Shown here: piece by piece, positions 22,035-34,221 of the stretch
Layout: the number at the start of each line of letters is the position of its first letter
Position numbering within the stretch: the stretch's first letter is position 1
Source of the DNA: Bidens hawaiensis
Taxonomy: Eukaryota > Streptophyta > Magnoliopsida > Asterales > Asteraceae
Reading direction: 5' to 3'
DNA: 64,000 nt
Assembly: GCA_021521415.1 (NCBI GenBank)
Contig: JAIQDT010003854.1
Coordinates: 62,001-126,000, forward strand
Translations under genes and position numbers: made by a program
Notes under the pieces: generated by a model
Told to the model about the DNA's origin: nothing
The model's database searches: none
What the model saw: the letters and a program-made list of their open reading frames with translations, nothing else

Positions 22035-24092
22035 TGTAAGACCCCGACCAAAGGCGGATTATACATCGGGGCGCCACATATTGTTTCATTACTCGTGACA
22101 CTATTGGGTGTCAATATTTAATAAATAAATTCATTCGCGCACGCGCAGGGTAAACACAAGATAACATAAATCATCATAATTCAATATATTATAAATCGTA
22201 ATATTCGAACAGCAATAACTTGTCTTGATACATTTTAGTCTAGGTCCAAAATAAAGAAAACATCCTATGTGACCTCAAGCCTCAAGCAGCTACAGCAAAC
22301 CTGAACATGTGTTAAAATAAACGTCAAACACTTGCGTGTTGGTGAGAAATCAAGTTTAAATACAATACATAGATAATCATAAATCTGCGCGCAACATGTG
22401 TATGTCTGGGTTTCAACAAGGGTGTAATCAGATCGGGACCAACTCTAAGAGACAAGACTGCCAGTGCTCACAATTGAGCTCACAAACAAGACTAACTGTG
22501 CAAGTGTAACAAAAGAGAAAATCATAAACGATAGTTCTCCCGTGTTCATCTAATGGTACCATGCGAACTGCGGAATAGACCGACAAGACGGTTAATGATC
22601 CACACATACAAATAAACAGCCAAGTCTACATCCTCAACACATGGGATACTGCGCGACTAAAGTTCATAAACAAGTTTAAGACTCTAAGTTTTGTATGAAC
22701 ACATGAACATCCCAAAGCATTTAAAATAAAAAGGGATTAGGTACGAGATAACTCACTTGATAAAGATGCGATGATAGATAAAGCAAGAACCAAACAAGCA
22801 AGTTAACCTATAAGTAAAGATTATTGTTTTAACGATCGGTTTTAGGTCTTGATAATAAGTTAGCATAATTAATAAGTAAATTATTATATATATATATTAC
22901 CGGAAAAGCAGGGCAGAACAGGGAGGAAGACGGAGGCAAGAGAGGAGGGAGGCGGCTGAAGAACAACGGCAGAGAGCAAAAAGGGAGGAAGAGAATAAGT
23001 GTAGTGTGTGAAGTGTTAAGAAAATAGTACTATATATAGGCAAACCCTAGGGGACACAAACCCTAGAAAAGATCTCCAAAAGTAAAAGAAAAGATATCAA
23101 CAGTAAAAAGTTCTGAAAAGTAAAGATATCAAAAGATATGGTAGCAGGGAAAAAGAGAAAAAGGCTGACAGGATTCAGAAAAAGGCATGGGAGAGGACAG
23201 ATAAAGTTACTGGTCAAGCATGGAAAAAGCAGATCTCAAAAGATTATGTCAGTCACTTTATCTGCCAACCAATGGGGTTGGCGCGCATGCTGCGCCGAAA
23301 GCAACTTTTCAGACATAAAGCAGATTAGGTCAACAGCTCAAAAGATAAGACATCACAAAAGCAAATGGCTAGATTAAACAGAAGAAAACTCAAAGGGTTT
23401 AGCGCGAGAAAGCTCGAGCGCGAAGGCAGACACGGAAGGTCAAGAGAGCGCGAGCGCGAAGGCAGACAGAACTAACCTTAACGCGTCGCGGAAAGAAGTA
23501 CATTTCTAAGCGCGCCGCGGGAAGAATTACATTTCTTAGCGCGCCGCGGGAGGAACTAAAATTCCTAGCGCGCCGCGGGAAGAACTATAATTCTTCGCGC
23601 GTCGAGGGATGAACTACGATTCTTAGCGCGCTGCGATAAGAACTACAAATCCTTAGCGCGTCGCGGGAAGAACTACCGTCCTTCGCGCGCTGCGAGAAGA
23701 ATTACAATTCTTAGCGCGCTGCGAGAAGAGTTCGTCTCGCGTAACGCTGAAACAGGTGGTCTTCACGCAGGATTCCTTGTAAGGGGTCTGGCGCGTGGAG
23801 CTGCGCAGACAACCTTAGGCGGGAAGGAACAAAGGACAAGCAAAGAGTTAGAAGAAAAAGAGGGAAACAAGGCGTAAGGGCGGGACGGCGACAAGAGGGA
23901 AAAGAAGGCGGAAAGAGAGAAGGAAGAGGGACGGGACGGCGGAAAGAAAGAGAGAGAAAGAGGCGGGAAGGAAAATATATTATTATTATTAAAAGTAAAA
24001 TATAAGTATAAATAAATACTAAATCATAAAAGAAAGAGATCGGGTCAGAGAAACGAGTACCTGGGTCGGGTCGGATCGGGGCAGATGTCACA
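22035..24092 (-). repeat. 3' LTR of the chromovirus
   Basis: 2058 bp. A minus-strand TATA box CTATATATAG lies near 23025-23034. U3 (toward 24092) has long purine/pyrimidine tracts and the GC-rich 29-bp array at 23481-23730. R-U5 is the AT-rich side. Open frames here match in both LTRs and are non-coding shadows. Confidence 0.95.
23481..23730. repeat. ~29-bp GC-rich tandem array in the 3' LTR U3
   Basis: About eight and a half units of a ~29-bp repeat. Each has a core like GCGCGCCGCGGGAAGAA followed by an A/T-rich arm such as TTACAATTCTTA. GAAGAA...TTCTT arms can pair within a unit, and GCGCGC is self-complementary, so each unit could fold. The array lies upstream of the LTR TATA box on the sense (minus) strand. 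Confidence 0.85.
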
Positions 24093-24110
24093 GTCTCCCC
24101 TACTTTAAGA
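24093..24110 (-). other. Polypurine tract of the chromovirus
   Basis: Minus strand reads CTTAAAGTAGGGGAGAC up to the 3' LTR, the expected purine-rich primer for plus-strand DNA. Confidence 0.75.
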
Positions 24111-24126
24111 AATTTCGTCCCGAAAT

Positions 24127-27100
24127 TTATCTCGAAGTAGGTTGCGCAGAGAACAGGTGCGGGTACTTGATCTTCATTTGATCTTCCCTTTCCCATGTAA
24201 ACTCGGCTCCGCGCTTGGACTCCCAGCGAACTTTCACGATAGGGATACGACTGCGCTTGGTTTGCTTTACCTCGCGATCCATAATCTCAACAGGCTTCTC
24301 AACAAAATGCATAGTTTCGTCAACTTGAACTTCATCAAGTGGAATGTGAAGGTTCTCGTCAGCTAAACACTTCTTGAGATTGGATACATGGAACGTTGGA
24401 TGCACATTGCTGAGCGCGGGCGGCAGGTCAAGTCTGTAGGCAACTTTTCCTACACGCGCGAGAACCTTAAATGGTCCAACATATCGAGGAGCAAGCTTAC
24501 CTTTCTTCCCAAAGCGGACAACACCTTTCCAAGGCGACACTTTGAGGAGAACAAGATCACCAACTTGAAATTCGAGAGGCTTCCGCCTACGATCTGCGTA
24601 ACTCTTCTGTCGGCTTCTGGCAGTCAGCAGATGATCACGGATCTTGGCGATTTTATCGGTTGTCTCTTGAACAAGTTCGGGTCCTGTGATTTGAGTTTCA
24701 CCCACTTCGCTCCAACAGATCGGGGAGCGGCACTTACGACCGTAAAGTGCTTCAAATGGGGCCATACCGATACTGGAATGATAGCTGTTATTATAAGAGA
24801 ACTCGATCAAAGGCAGGTGCGAATCCCAATTACCTCCAAAATCAAGAACACAAGATCGGAGCATATCCTCAAGAGTTTGAATAGTTCGCTCAGACTGACC
24901 GTCAGTCTGAGGATGATATGCCGTACTCATGTCCAAGCGAGTTCCTAGCGCAGATTGGAGAGATTTCCAAAAGCGAGATATAAAACGGCCATCGCGATCG
25001 GATATGATGCTCAAAGGAGTACCATGGCGGCAGACAATTTCCTTGACATAAAGCTGCGCGAGTTGCTCAACACGGTAGTTTTCACGAATGGGCAGAAAGT
25101 GAGCAGACTTAGTCAAACGATCCACTATTACCCAAATGCTATCATGTTTGCTTGCTGTCAAAGGTAACTTGGTAATAAAGTCCATCGCTACACATTCCCA
25201 TTTCCACGTAGGAATTTCTGGTTGTTCGAGCAAACCAGATGGGCGTTGGTGTTCAGCTTTTACTTTAGAACAAGTCAGGCATCTAGCTACGAACACAGCA
25301 ATATCCTTCTTCATACCGGGCCACCAATAAGTAATGCGCAAATCCTTGTACATCTTATCAGCGCCGGGATGAATAGAATACCGAGATTTATGCGCTTCAC
25401 TCAGGATATCAGCGCGAAGATTCTCATCAAAGGGAATCCAGATGCGATTAAGATAGCAGAGAATTCCACTCAGATTAGGGACAAAGAGCGCTTCCGCGCC
25501 ACACGCTAACTCGGCGCGAAGGTTACCATTACTGATGGATGCGCGCTGCGCGTCACGAATACGCGATTCAAGGTTGCTTTGAATCGGCGCGAAGTGAAGC
25601 TGGGTGCGCGGCAAGATACAGTTAAGCTGGCAGGGTTTTCGGCTGAGCGCATCGGCTACCACATTAGCCTTACCAGGATGATACCGGATCTCACAATCGT
25701 AATCGCTGATGAGTTCGTTCCATCGGCGTTGTCTCATGTTAAGTTCCTTTTGATCAAAGATATGCTGAAGGCTTTTATGGTCAGTGTAGAGGATACACTT
25801 AGTACCATAAAGGTAGTGTCTCCAGATCTTCAAGGCAAAAACAACTGCACCAAGTTCGAGGTCGTGAGTTGTATAATTCTTTTCATGAACCTTAAGTTGC
25901 CTTGATGCGTAAGCGATAACCTTGCCTCGTTGCATAAGAACACATAACCTTGCCTCGTTGCATAAGAACACAACCGAGACCTTGGTTGGATGCATCGCAA
26001 TACACGACAAAATCTTCATTACCCTCAGGTAGCGCAAGAACAGGAGCTTCACACAACAATTGCTTGAGCGATAGAAAGGCTTCTTCTTGCTTCGAGCCCC
26101 AAATATACGGCTTACCTTTGTGCGTTAGAGCTGTTAAAGGCAAAGCGATCTTTGAGAAGTTCGAAATAAATCGCCGGTAATAACCAGCTAAGCCCAGAAA
26201 GGAACGGATCTCGGTAGGAGTGGATGGCGTAATCCAGTTCTTGATTGCTTCAATCTTGGATGGGTCGACATGGATACCCATCTTGTTAACAACATGGCCA
26301 AGAAACTGTACTTCATCCGACCAAAATTCACACTTGGAAAGCTTAGCATAGAGTTGCTCAGCTCTAAGCTTTTGCAACACCAACCGAAGATGTTGCTCGT
26401 GCTCGGCCTTGGTCTTAGAATACACCAGAACATCATCGATAAACACAATTACGAATTTATCCAAGAAAGGCCTACACACCCGATTCATTAGATCCATGAA
26501 AACGGCGGGTGCGTTGGTTAAACCGAAGGACATGACCAAGAATTCAAAATGGCCATAACGAGTACGAAAAGCAGTCTTGGGAACATCTTCATCGCGGATG
26601 CGCAACTGGTGATAGCCAGAGCGGAGATCAATCTTGGAAAAACAAGAGGCACCTTGGAGTTGATCAAAGAGGTCGTCAATACGCGGTAAGGGATACCGGT
26701 TTTTAATGGTGAGTTTGTTCAACTCGCGGTAATCGATACACATGCGAAACGATCCATCTTTCTTTTTAACGAACAACACCGGAGCACCCCAGGGCGAAGA
26801 GCTAGGGCGGATGAATCCTTTAGCAGTCAACTCTTGAAGTTGGCTTGCCAATTCTTGCATCTCAGCGGGTGCAAGACGATAAGGAGATTTAGCTACGGGG
26901 GAAGCACCAGGGACAAGATCAATACGGAGCTCGACTTCACGAGCGGGAGGGATACCAGGAAGATCATCAGGAAAAACTTCAGGGAAATCACGCACAACAG
27001 GGATATCGCGAAGTTTCTTTTCTTCAGCAGGTTTAACCACATGGGCTAGAAATGCAATACACTTCTTCCGCATGAGTCTTTGGGCTTCGGCGCAAGACAT

Positions 27101-28774
27101 AAGTTTAAGACCGCGGGAGGGTTTCTCGCCGTAGATATGAAGATCACCATTTTCTCGAGGAATGCGAATCAACTTCTTGGCGCAAATAACTTCGGCGCGA
27201 TTATGCGAAAGCCAGTCCATACCAATGATAACATCAAAGCTTCCAAGAGGCATGGGGATGAGGTCGATCAGAAAATCGTTTTCGTTAAGGTTAAGCGTGC
27301 AATCTTTAATCACTGAGTTTATTAAAATAATTTCACCATTAGCCAATTCAACTGAAAAATCTTCTTTTAAGTTATCGCGCGGTCGCGCAAGCTTCTGTTC
27401 GAGGGCGTGAGAGATAAAACTTCGATCGGCGCCAGTATCAAAAAGTACAGAAGCATAAAATCCGTTAAGCAAAAATGTACCATTAACTACGTCATTATTC
27501 GCTTGCGCTTGGTGCGCGGTTATGTTAAAAGCTCGTCCACGCGTCACTTGGTTTGAAATCTGGTTCACCGGATTCGCTTGTGTGATTTGCACTTGTAGTC
27601 TCGGGCACGCGTTCCGGAAATGACTGGGATCACCGCAGTTAAAGCACGATCTGGGTCGTGGGTTTTGGTAGATTGATTGTGGGTTTTGCGGGTAGACTGG
27701 TGGTGTTGGCGCAATTGGATTGGCGGGAAGGACTCTACAGTTTTCTGCAAGGTGACCAGTGCGGCCACATCGGGTACAAAGTCGACATGGGACTTGAGGT
27801 GGGTGGTGGAGTCTACAGGTTGGGCAAAAGGGATGGTTTCCTGTGTAAGGTTTCTTAGTTGGCGGGGCAGGGAGTGCTGGATTGGTTAAGGCATAGTTGT
27901 GGGCTACAGGAGGTGTTGGGTAAGCTGACAGAGGGTTAGGCGCATAAACTGGAGGTTGGTAAATGGGTTGCTGGACAATGGGCGGGTTGGTAAGCGCATA
28001 GGCCTTGCGCCTGCGCTTGAGGTTGTTACGGTTTGAGGGTTCGGGTTTGGTTTCTGTTGGTTCAGGGGTAGTCTTGGTGGGTTTGGTCTTTTCTGTTCCC
28101 CGCAGGAACAGGGTTCCTGCTCTGACATGGTTGTCGCTGAGCACAGCGGCCAACTCGATGGCGTCAGAGAGGGTTACTGGGTTTCTGGCCCATACAGAAT
28201 CTTGAATTTCCATGGGGAGACCCCCAAGGAATTTCTCTATGGCTCGGCGGGAAGGGGTAACAAGGTGAGGGACAAGCAGGCTTAGTTCATGGAAGCGCGT
28301 CGCGTACTCGCGCGCTTCACCACTGTACTGCTTAAGATTCCAAAATTCCTCCTCCAGGCGCTTAACTTCGTTGGGAGGGCAGAATTCTCGCGTCAGAATT
28401 TCTTTGAATTCCTCCCAGGGCATGCTAGAAGCAGCTTCTGCGCCACGCGCATGAGCTACTCCATTCCACCATGTAAGCGCTCTAGATTCCAGGACACTGG
28501 AAGCATATAGGGTTCGTCTGTCTGAGGGGCATTGGGTGTGGAGGAAAGTGTTTTCTATTTTCTCAAGCCACTGGAGCATCACGGTGGCTCCTTCAAGACC
28601 TGTGAACTTTGGAGGGTTACCCGCGTTGAAGGACTTAATGTTGTAACCAGAGGTGTTAGCATTGTTTTGGTTTAAGGCTTGGGCTATTGCGGCGGCCATT
28701 TCCTGGGAACGTTGCAGCGAACGTCTGCGCGCGGCTTCTTTCTTCTTGAGATGGCGAGCTGATAGCGGAGGCAT
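24127..28774 (-). pseudogene. gag-pol: Chromovirus gag-pol, one frameshift in RNase H
   Basis: Two overlapping frames: 25892-28774 (960 aa) and 24127-26052 (641 aa). The first holds gag (about 45-215), two CCHC knuckles ([14 protein letters not shown] at 333-346, [14 protein letters not shown] at 377-390), protease LFDTGAD (444-450), reverse transcriptase (about 600-830, FIDD at 778-781) and the start of RNase H (YCDAS, 925-929). The second resumes from VLMQRGK (about residue 38) with the rest of RNase H (YTDHKSL), integrase (HHCC H221/H228/C258/C261; catalytic D291, D352, E388), GPF-type linker and a chromodomain-like end (about 580-634, IPIVKVRW and FTWERE). The 28-bp duplication at 25918-25973 shifts the frame; all else looks intact. 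A chromodomain is thought to guide integration to heterochromatin marks. Confidence 0.92.
25918..25973. repeat. 28-bp tandem duplication that breaks pol
   Basis: AACCTTGCCTCGTTGCATAA plus eight more bases occurs twice in a row (25918-25945, 25946-25973, one mismatch at the last base). Twenty-eight is not a multiple of three, so the frame shifts inside RNase H. Removing one copy restores one continuous frame. Confidence 0.9.
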
Positions 28775-28929
28775 TCTATAAAAGTTTTAATTTTAGTTAA
28801 TATCTTGGTTTTAGCGCAAAGTATAACCTCGAAAAGCTTGGTTTCGCGGAGTCAGTTACTGTCAAAAGTTAAAGTAAAATAAATGACCCTAAATGCAGAC
28901 TTAATAAAGGTAACAAATTCGAATCAATA

Positions 28930-29205
28930 ATCGACAATTCATGTATCACCATGACTTTCCGAATTCCCAATTTAAAATATACGAGCAAACGAGTATTGGA
29001 GATTGACGATTCATGTATCACCATGACTTTTCAATCTTCAATATAAAATATACAAGAAAATGAGTATTGGAGGTTGACAATTCATGTATCACCATGACTT
29101 TTCAAGTCTCCAACCTCAGAACATAATCGTAAATGGAAATTGAAAATCAACTATTCATGTATCACCATGACTTTTCGGATTTTCAAATCCAATAAACGAA
29201 TATGT
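28930..29205. repeat. Four tandem ~72-bp repeats in the chromovirus leader
   Basis: TTCATGTATCACCATGACTT recurs four times at about 72-bp spacing (near 28938, 29010, 29081 and 29154), joined by diverged AATAnnATGAGTATTGGAG-like spacers. On the sense strand the core reads AAGTCATGGTGATACATGAA. It lies between PBS and gag, where packaging or translation signals would be. Confidence 0.85.
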
Positions 29206-29410
29206 AAGTAAAATCAATAAAAATCGAAATTCAACAAAAATTGAAACATCGCGGAATAAAACATAAAATCATATACTGCACAGGCGCGAGCATATTCATA
29301 AATAACGAGTAATTAACAATAAGCGCGCAAACATGAGATTTCTCTCATGCGCGAGAAGGGACTCTTAGGTATTCTAGGCCGTTACGTCTAACCACCTATC
29401 CTAAAGTCAA

Positions 29411-29425
29411 CGAGCTCTGGTACCA
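29411..29425 (-). other. Primer binding site of the chromovirus
   Basis: Minus strand TGGTACCAGAGCTCG, three bases inside the 5' LTR. It resembles the common plant initiator-Met PBS with T to C at position 6. Confidence 0.85.
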
Positions 29426-29428
29426 ATC

Positions 29429-31487
29429 TGTAACACCCCGACCAAAGGCGGATTATACATCGGGGCGCCACATATTGTTTCATTACTCGTGACACTATTG
29501 GGTGTCAATATTTAATAAATACATTCATTCGCGCACGCGCAGGGTAAACACAAGATAACATAAATCATCATAATTCAATATATTATAAATCGTAATATTC
29601 GAACAGCAATAACTTGTCTTGATACATTTTAGTCTAGGTCCAAAATAAAGAAAACATCCTATGTGACCTCAAGCCTCAAGCAGCTACAGCAAACCTGAAC
29701 ATGTGTTAAAATAAACGTCAAATACTTGCGTGTTGGTGAGAAATCAAGTTTAAATACAATACATAGATAATCATAAATCTGCGCGCAACATGTGTATGTC
29801 TGGGTTTCAACAAGGGTGTAATCAGATCGGGACCAACTCTAAGAGACAAGACTGCCAGTGCTCATAATTGAGCTCACAAACAAGACTAACTGTGCAAGTG
29901 TAACAAAAGAGAAAATCATAAACGATAGTTCTCCCGTGTTCATCTAATGGTACCATGCGAACTGCGGAATAGACCGACAAGACGGTTAATGATCCACACA
30001 TACAAATAAACAGCCAAGTCTACATCCTCAACACATGGGATACTGCGCGACTAAAGTTCATAAACAAGTTTAAGACTCTAAGTTTTGTATGAACACATGA
30101 ACATCCCAAAGCATTTAAAATAAAAAGGGATTAGGTACGAGATAACTCACTTGATAAAGATGCGATGATAGATAAAGCAAGAACCAAACAAGCAAGTTAA
30201 CCTATAAGTAAAGATTATTGTTTTAACGATCGGTTTTAGGTCTTGATAATAAGTTAGCATAATTAATAAGTAAATTATTATATATATATATTACCGGAAA
30301 AGCAGGGCAGAACAGGGAGGAAGACGGAGGCAAGAGAGGAGGGAGGGCGGCTGAAGAACAACGGCAGAGAGCAAAAAGGGAGGAAGAGAATAAGTGTAGT
30401 GTGTGAAGTGTTAAGAAAATAGTACTATATATAGGCAAACCCTAGGGGACACAAACCCTAGAAAAGATCTCCAAAAGTAAAAGAAAAGATATCAACAGTA
30501 AAAAGTTCTGAAAAGTAAAGATATCAAAAGATATGGTAGCAGGGAAAAAGAGAAAAAGGCTGACAGGATTCAGAAAAAGGCATGGGAGAGGACAGATAAA
30601 GTTACTGGTCAAGCATGGAAAAAGCAGATCTCAAAAGATTATGTCAGTCACTTTATCTGCCAACCAATGGGGTTGGCGCACATGCTGCGCCGAAAGCAAC
30701 TTTTCAGACATAAAGCAGATTAGGTCAACAGCTCAAAAGATAAGACATCATAAAAGCAAATGGCTAGATTAAACAGAAGAAAACTCAAAGGGTTTAGCGC
30801 GAGAAAGCTCGAGCGCGAAGGCAGACACGGAAGGTCAAGAGAGCGCGAGCGCGAAGGCAGACAGAACTAACCTTAACGCGTCGCGGAAAGAACTACATTT
30901 CTAAGCGCGCCGCGGGAAGAATTACATTTCTTAGCGCGCCGCGGGAGGAACTAAAATTCCTAGCGCGCCGCGGGAAGAACTATAATTCTTCGCGCGTCGA
31001 GGGATGAACTACGATTCTTAGCGCGCTGCGAGAAGAACTACAAATCCTTAGCGCGTCGCGGGAAGAACTACCGTCCTTCGCGCGCTGCGAGAAGAATTAC
31101 AATTCTTAGCGCGCTGCGAGAAGAGTTCGTCTCGCGTAACGCTGAAACAGGTGGTCTTCACGCAGGATTCCTTGTAAGGGGTCTGGCGCGTGGAGCTGCG
31201 CAGACAACCTTAGGCGGGAAGGAACAAAGGACAAGCAAAGAGTTAGAAGAAAAAGAGGGAAACAAGGCGTAAGGGCGGGACGGCGACAAGAGGGAAAAGA
31301 AGGCGGAAAGAGAGAAGGAAGAGGGACGGGACGGCGGAAAGAAAGAGAGAGAAAGAGGCGGGAAGGAAAATATATTATTATTATTAAAAGTAAAATATAA
31401 GTATAAATAAATACTAAATCATAAAAGAAAGAGATCGGGTCAGAGAAACGGGTACCTGGGTCGGGTCGGATCGGGGCAGATGTCACA
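29429..31487 (-). repeat. 5' LTR of the chromovirus
   Basis: 2059 bp, promoter TATA CTATATATAG on the minus strand at about 30425-30434. It carries the same 29-bp GC-rich array (30876-31125) as the other LTR, so the array predates the insertion. Confidence 0.95.
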
Positions 31488-32734
31488 CAACGGACGGGTC
31501 GGGTTCGGGTTCGACTGGAAGGACGAAACGGAAAACCACTCCGTGGTCATCGGATGAGAAGGAAGCCCTGTGTCGGGCTTGGATAGTCATTTCTGAGGAT
31601 CGGCGTTGCGGTAATTGTTTTAACGTTTTTAAAAATGATTTTTAATAAAAAAGTTAAATAAAAAAGTTAAATGACTTACAAATTTATTTATGCATTTTGC
31701 AGCGGACTACCAAAAGAGCAAGGTCTTTTGGACAAAGGTTAGGGAGACGTTCTATTCGCTCGTTGGGAGTACAGAGCGGAACGCCGATATGATTTCGGGT
31801 CGGTGGACCGAAATCAGAAAATTTGTCGGCTTGTTTACTAATCTGTTCAACAGGAACGCCGGTCGTATGAGACCAAGTGGCAGTGACGATTTGGCGGTTT
31901 ATAATTTCACTGTCGAAGAGTGGAAGCAGGAGTGCCTGCGGAGGTATGGGACGGTGAAGACGTGGGACGATGTAAAGATGTGGGAGAGGTTGAGAAGGTG
32001 TTCTAAGTGGGTTGAGCTGGTGGCGCCGGACCTTGATGCGGAAGTAGGGCCGAAACGGACTAAAACTAGTTCGTCTGGAGCGTATAGCACTTCCGCCGGG
32101 TCGGATTGCCGGGTTGGATTCGACCTAAACGTTGCGGGGGAGGAAACGTCTTCACCGCCGAGGAGGCGGCCATTGGGAAGGGACGCCAGGGGGAAAAAAC
32201 CGGCTGAGGGGGAAGCCGTAAACATCACTGATCTTGTTGAATCCCTCAATAAATTCAACAAAACCATGGAGGTGGTCTCTAATGACAAAAAGGAAAAAAA
32301 AAGGATGAGAGATTTGGACTTCCTTACAAGAGACTTCAGTAACCTAAATCCGGTCGACCAAATGCTGATGGAAAAACAAAAGGAACGTATCCGGAAGAGG
32401 TTGATCGAAGAAGACCAAGCCGAAGAATAAGAATAATGTTTTTTTTAGTACTTTAATTTATTTTTTAGATATTAATGTGTTTTTTTAATTAATGTGTGTT
32501 TTTTTAAATAATTTATGAGTTTTTTTAATAATACGTTTTTTTAATACATTTATAAAAAAATAAAAAAAAACCGCTCGCGCCCCCTCTCGCGCCCCTCCAC
32601 ACCAGGGCCCGGGGCGCGAGCACCACAACTAACACCCATCTTATCAAGTTTCTCTCTCTGCCACACGTCACAATATTATTGGCTGGAGCCCCCACTCGTG
32701 CCCCCTCTCGCGCCCCCCACACCCCTCAGCCTAA

Positions 32735-34218
32735 GTGTCAGCAGCAAGGAGCCAAGGACCATTTCATTTAAAGATTCTTCCAATGAGACAGGGAAATATC
32801 AACTCATGTGCTTTTGTTTTAAAGGGGACGACTTCACGATTGGTCACTTGATCGTACGAAAATGACATTTCCTCACATTTTTCTATTAAAATATACAAAA
32901 AAAAACTAACAAATATATAACGATCATTTTATATTTTTATTTAATCATGGATTTTTTTATTTGTCTCTCTGGTTTGGATTAGTTTGTCACACCTAGTTTT
33001 AAACTTTTAATGTATTATTATACTTATGTTTACAGACTTTAGTGTTGATTAATATCACATCATCATTATGCATATATATGCAATTTTATTAATATATATA
33101 TTTTTTTACGCTTTTAGACAACATAAATTTGATCCTATGATAATGTCATAAATGGATGGAAATCATGGTCAAGAACCATGTAAGATTTAAGACTAGTCAT
33201 TTCATGAGTATTTTAACTAAACCCAAACTGTAAGTCTGAGAGTATAACTATCATAGTATAGTATTGACGTATTGTAGTACTAAAGCACTATTTAAACATG
33301 ACCCCTTTTTACAAAGTTTAAAAAACATATTCGAAAAAAGATTATATACTTTTATGAGAACAAGTTACATAACAAAAATGACGTTTCTAGATCATAATAC
33401 GTTGGTAATTTACAAAAATAACCCCACCAACAATATAGTACTGGTTGATAGAGATGGGGCACTATTGTCATTCAGGGATAAAGTTAAGTTACTGCAAAAA
33501 GTGGGTGCAACGTAAAAAGTGGGAGTCGATGGTATACTCGTAATTAAAAGCAAAAAATGAGGGTCTTATGTGTCGGGTAAAACAATGGTCTCTTGTTTTA
33601 CGCATATATGCTCAAGAGTGGTGAGGTCCATGGCCAGCGCCAAAGCCGCAGGTCTTCAATGCTTACCACACTAATTGGTAGGCGCATGCAGTACTGCTAT
33701 TGCTATACATACATTCCGGACATGTTCTTTTAACGTAAATACTTTTATTTATCTTATACGCGTGTTTCTTTTAAATAAGCCATCAAAAGCAAATCTGGAT
33801 AAAGCTAAGAAAATGTGTACACGCTTTATTTGTATATCTTTGCGAGTACTAGTTGGAGTATGTAGACATGTAGTATGTTGTATGCATGGGCGGAATACAC
33901 AACACGCGACATAGGAAAAAATGTACTATATTCAGTAATTAATATATTGTTTATGAATTTTAAATGTATTCGCGTATACGAAACTTGAGTGAGTAACATC
34001 ACTGAAATCAAATAACCATTTGTTTGTAGCTCTCCTTTTAAGTTATACGGAGTATAAATTTTGCAAAACAAATTGATAAGGTGTTGAAACTATATATTAT
34101 AAGAAACTGGTTGGTAAGTTGATCTATTTGACATTAGAAACTAAAAAGGTATGATATAGTATGGAGTTTATTGTTTATGTCATTTGGAGTACTCTCAAAT
34201 GCAGATTGTTCTGACTTC
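32735..34218. other. Spacer, no gene seen
   Basis: AT-rich DNA. Short frames at 33264-33515 and 33675-33914 have no recognisable feature. Confidence 0.5.
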
Positions 34219-34221
34219 TAA

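Larger units (their letters stand above)
28775..29428. other. Chromovirus leader between PBS and gag
   Basis: Untranslated leader on the minus strand, with the repeat array at 28930-29205 and the PBS at its LTR end. No open frame of note. Confidence 0.7.
22035..31487 (-). mobile_element. Ty3/gypsy chromovirus (Tekay/Del type), nested in Harbinger ORF1
   Basis: 9453 bp, LTRs 22035-24092 and 29429-31487 (TG...CA), TSD CAACG at 22030-22034 and 31488-31492. Minus strand: PBS TGGTACCAGAGCTCG (29411-29425), one mismatch from the usual plant initiator-Met primer site core TGGTATCAGAGC; gag-pol 28774 to 24127; PPT 24093-24110. By eye the LTRs differ by nine substitutions, mostly C/T or G/A transitions, and one indel over 2058 bp, so insertion is young. 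A C-terminal chromodomain and iMet PBS support Tekay/Del. pol is frameshifted (see 25918-25973), so it would need help from other copies. Confidence 0.95.
21810..32430 (+). pseudogene. Harbinger ORF1 (SANT/Myb-like, NAM-associated C-terminus), split by retroelement insertion
   Basis: Coding parts are 21810-22034, 31493-31610 and 31703-32430, with a GT-AG intron at 31611-31702. Skipping the nested element and one copy of the TSD leaves a single frame of 356 aa. The N-terminus is Ser/Gln/Asp-rich; a basic stretch precedes a SANT/trihelix-like region (TTPWSSDEKEALCRAWIVIS, then VFWTKVRETFY and ISGRWTEIRKFVGLF); a long C-terminal part (NITDLVESLNKFNKTMEVV through DQMLMEKQKERIRKR) looks like the NAM-associated domain often found in plant ORF1 and domesticated relatives. 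In PIF/Harbinger elements ORF1 works with the transposase for nuclear entry and DNA binding. The only lesion seen is the insertion, so the ORF was intact until recently. The phase stays open across the TSD, but a 9.45-kb insert in an exon should abolish the product. Confidence 0.8.
21456..32731 (+). mobile_element. PIF/Harbinger-type element with ORF1 only, interrupted by a chromovirus
   Basis: Inverted ends begin GGCTGAGGGGTGTGG (21456) and end with its reverse complement (32731). TAA target duplications lie at 21453-21455 and 32732-32734. Terminal and subterminal DNA is rich in GCGCGAG/CTCGCGC, unlike the AT-rich flanks. Without the nested retroelement (22035-31487) about 1.8 kb remains. 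It encodes a SANT/Myb-like ORF1 and no DDE transposase, so the copy is non-autonomous. Confidence 0.85.

Noticed and set aside
23711..24196. 161-codon frame at the end of the chromovirus (also seen in the other LTR)
   Set aside because: Most of it runs through the purine/pyrimidine tracts of the LTR U3 and it overlaps the PPT. No protein feature.
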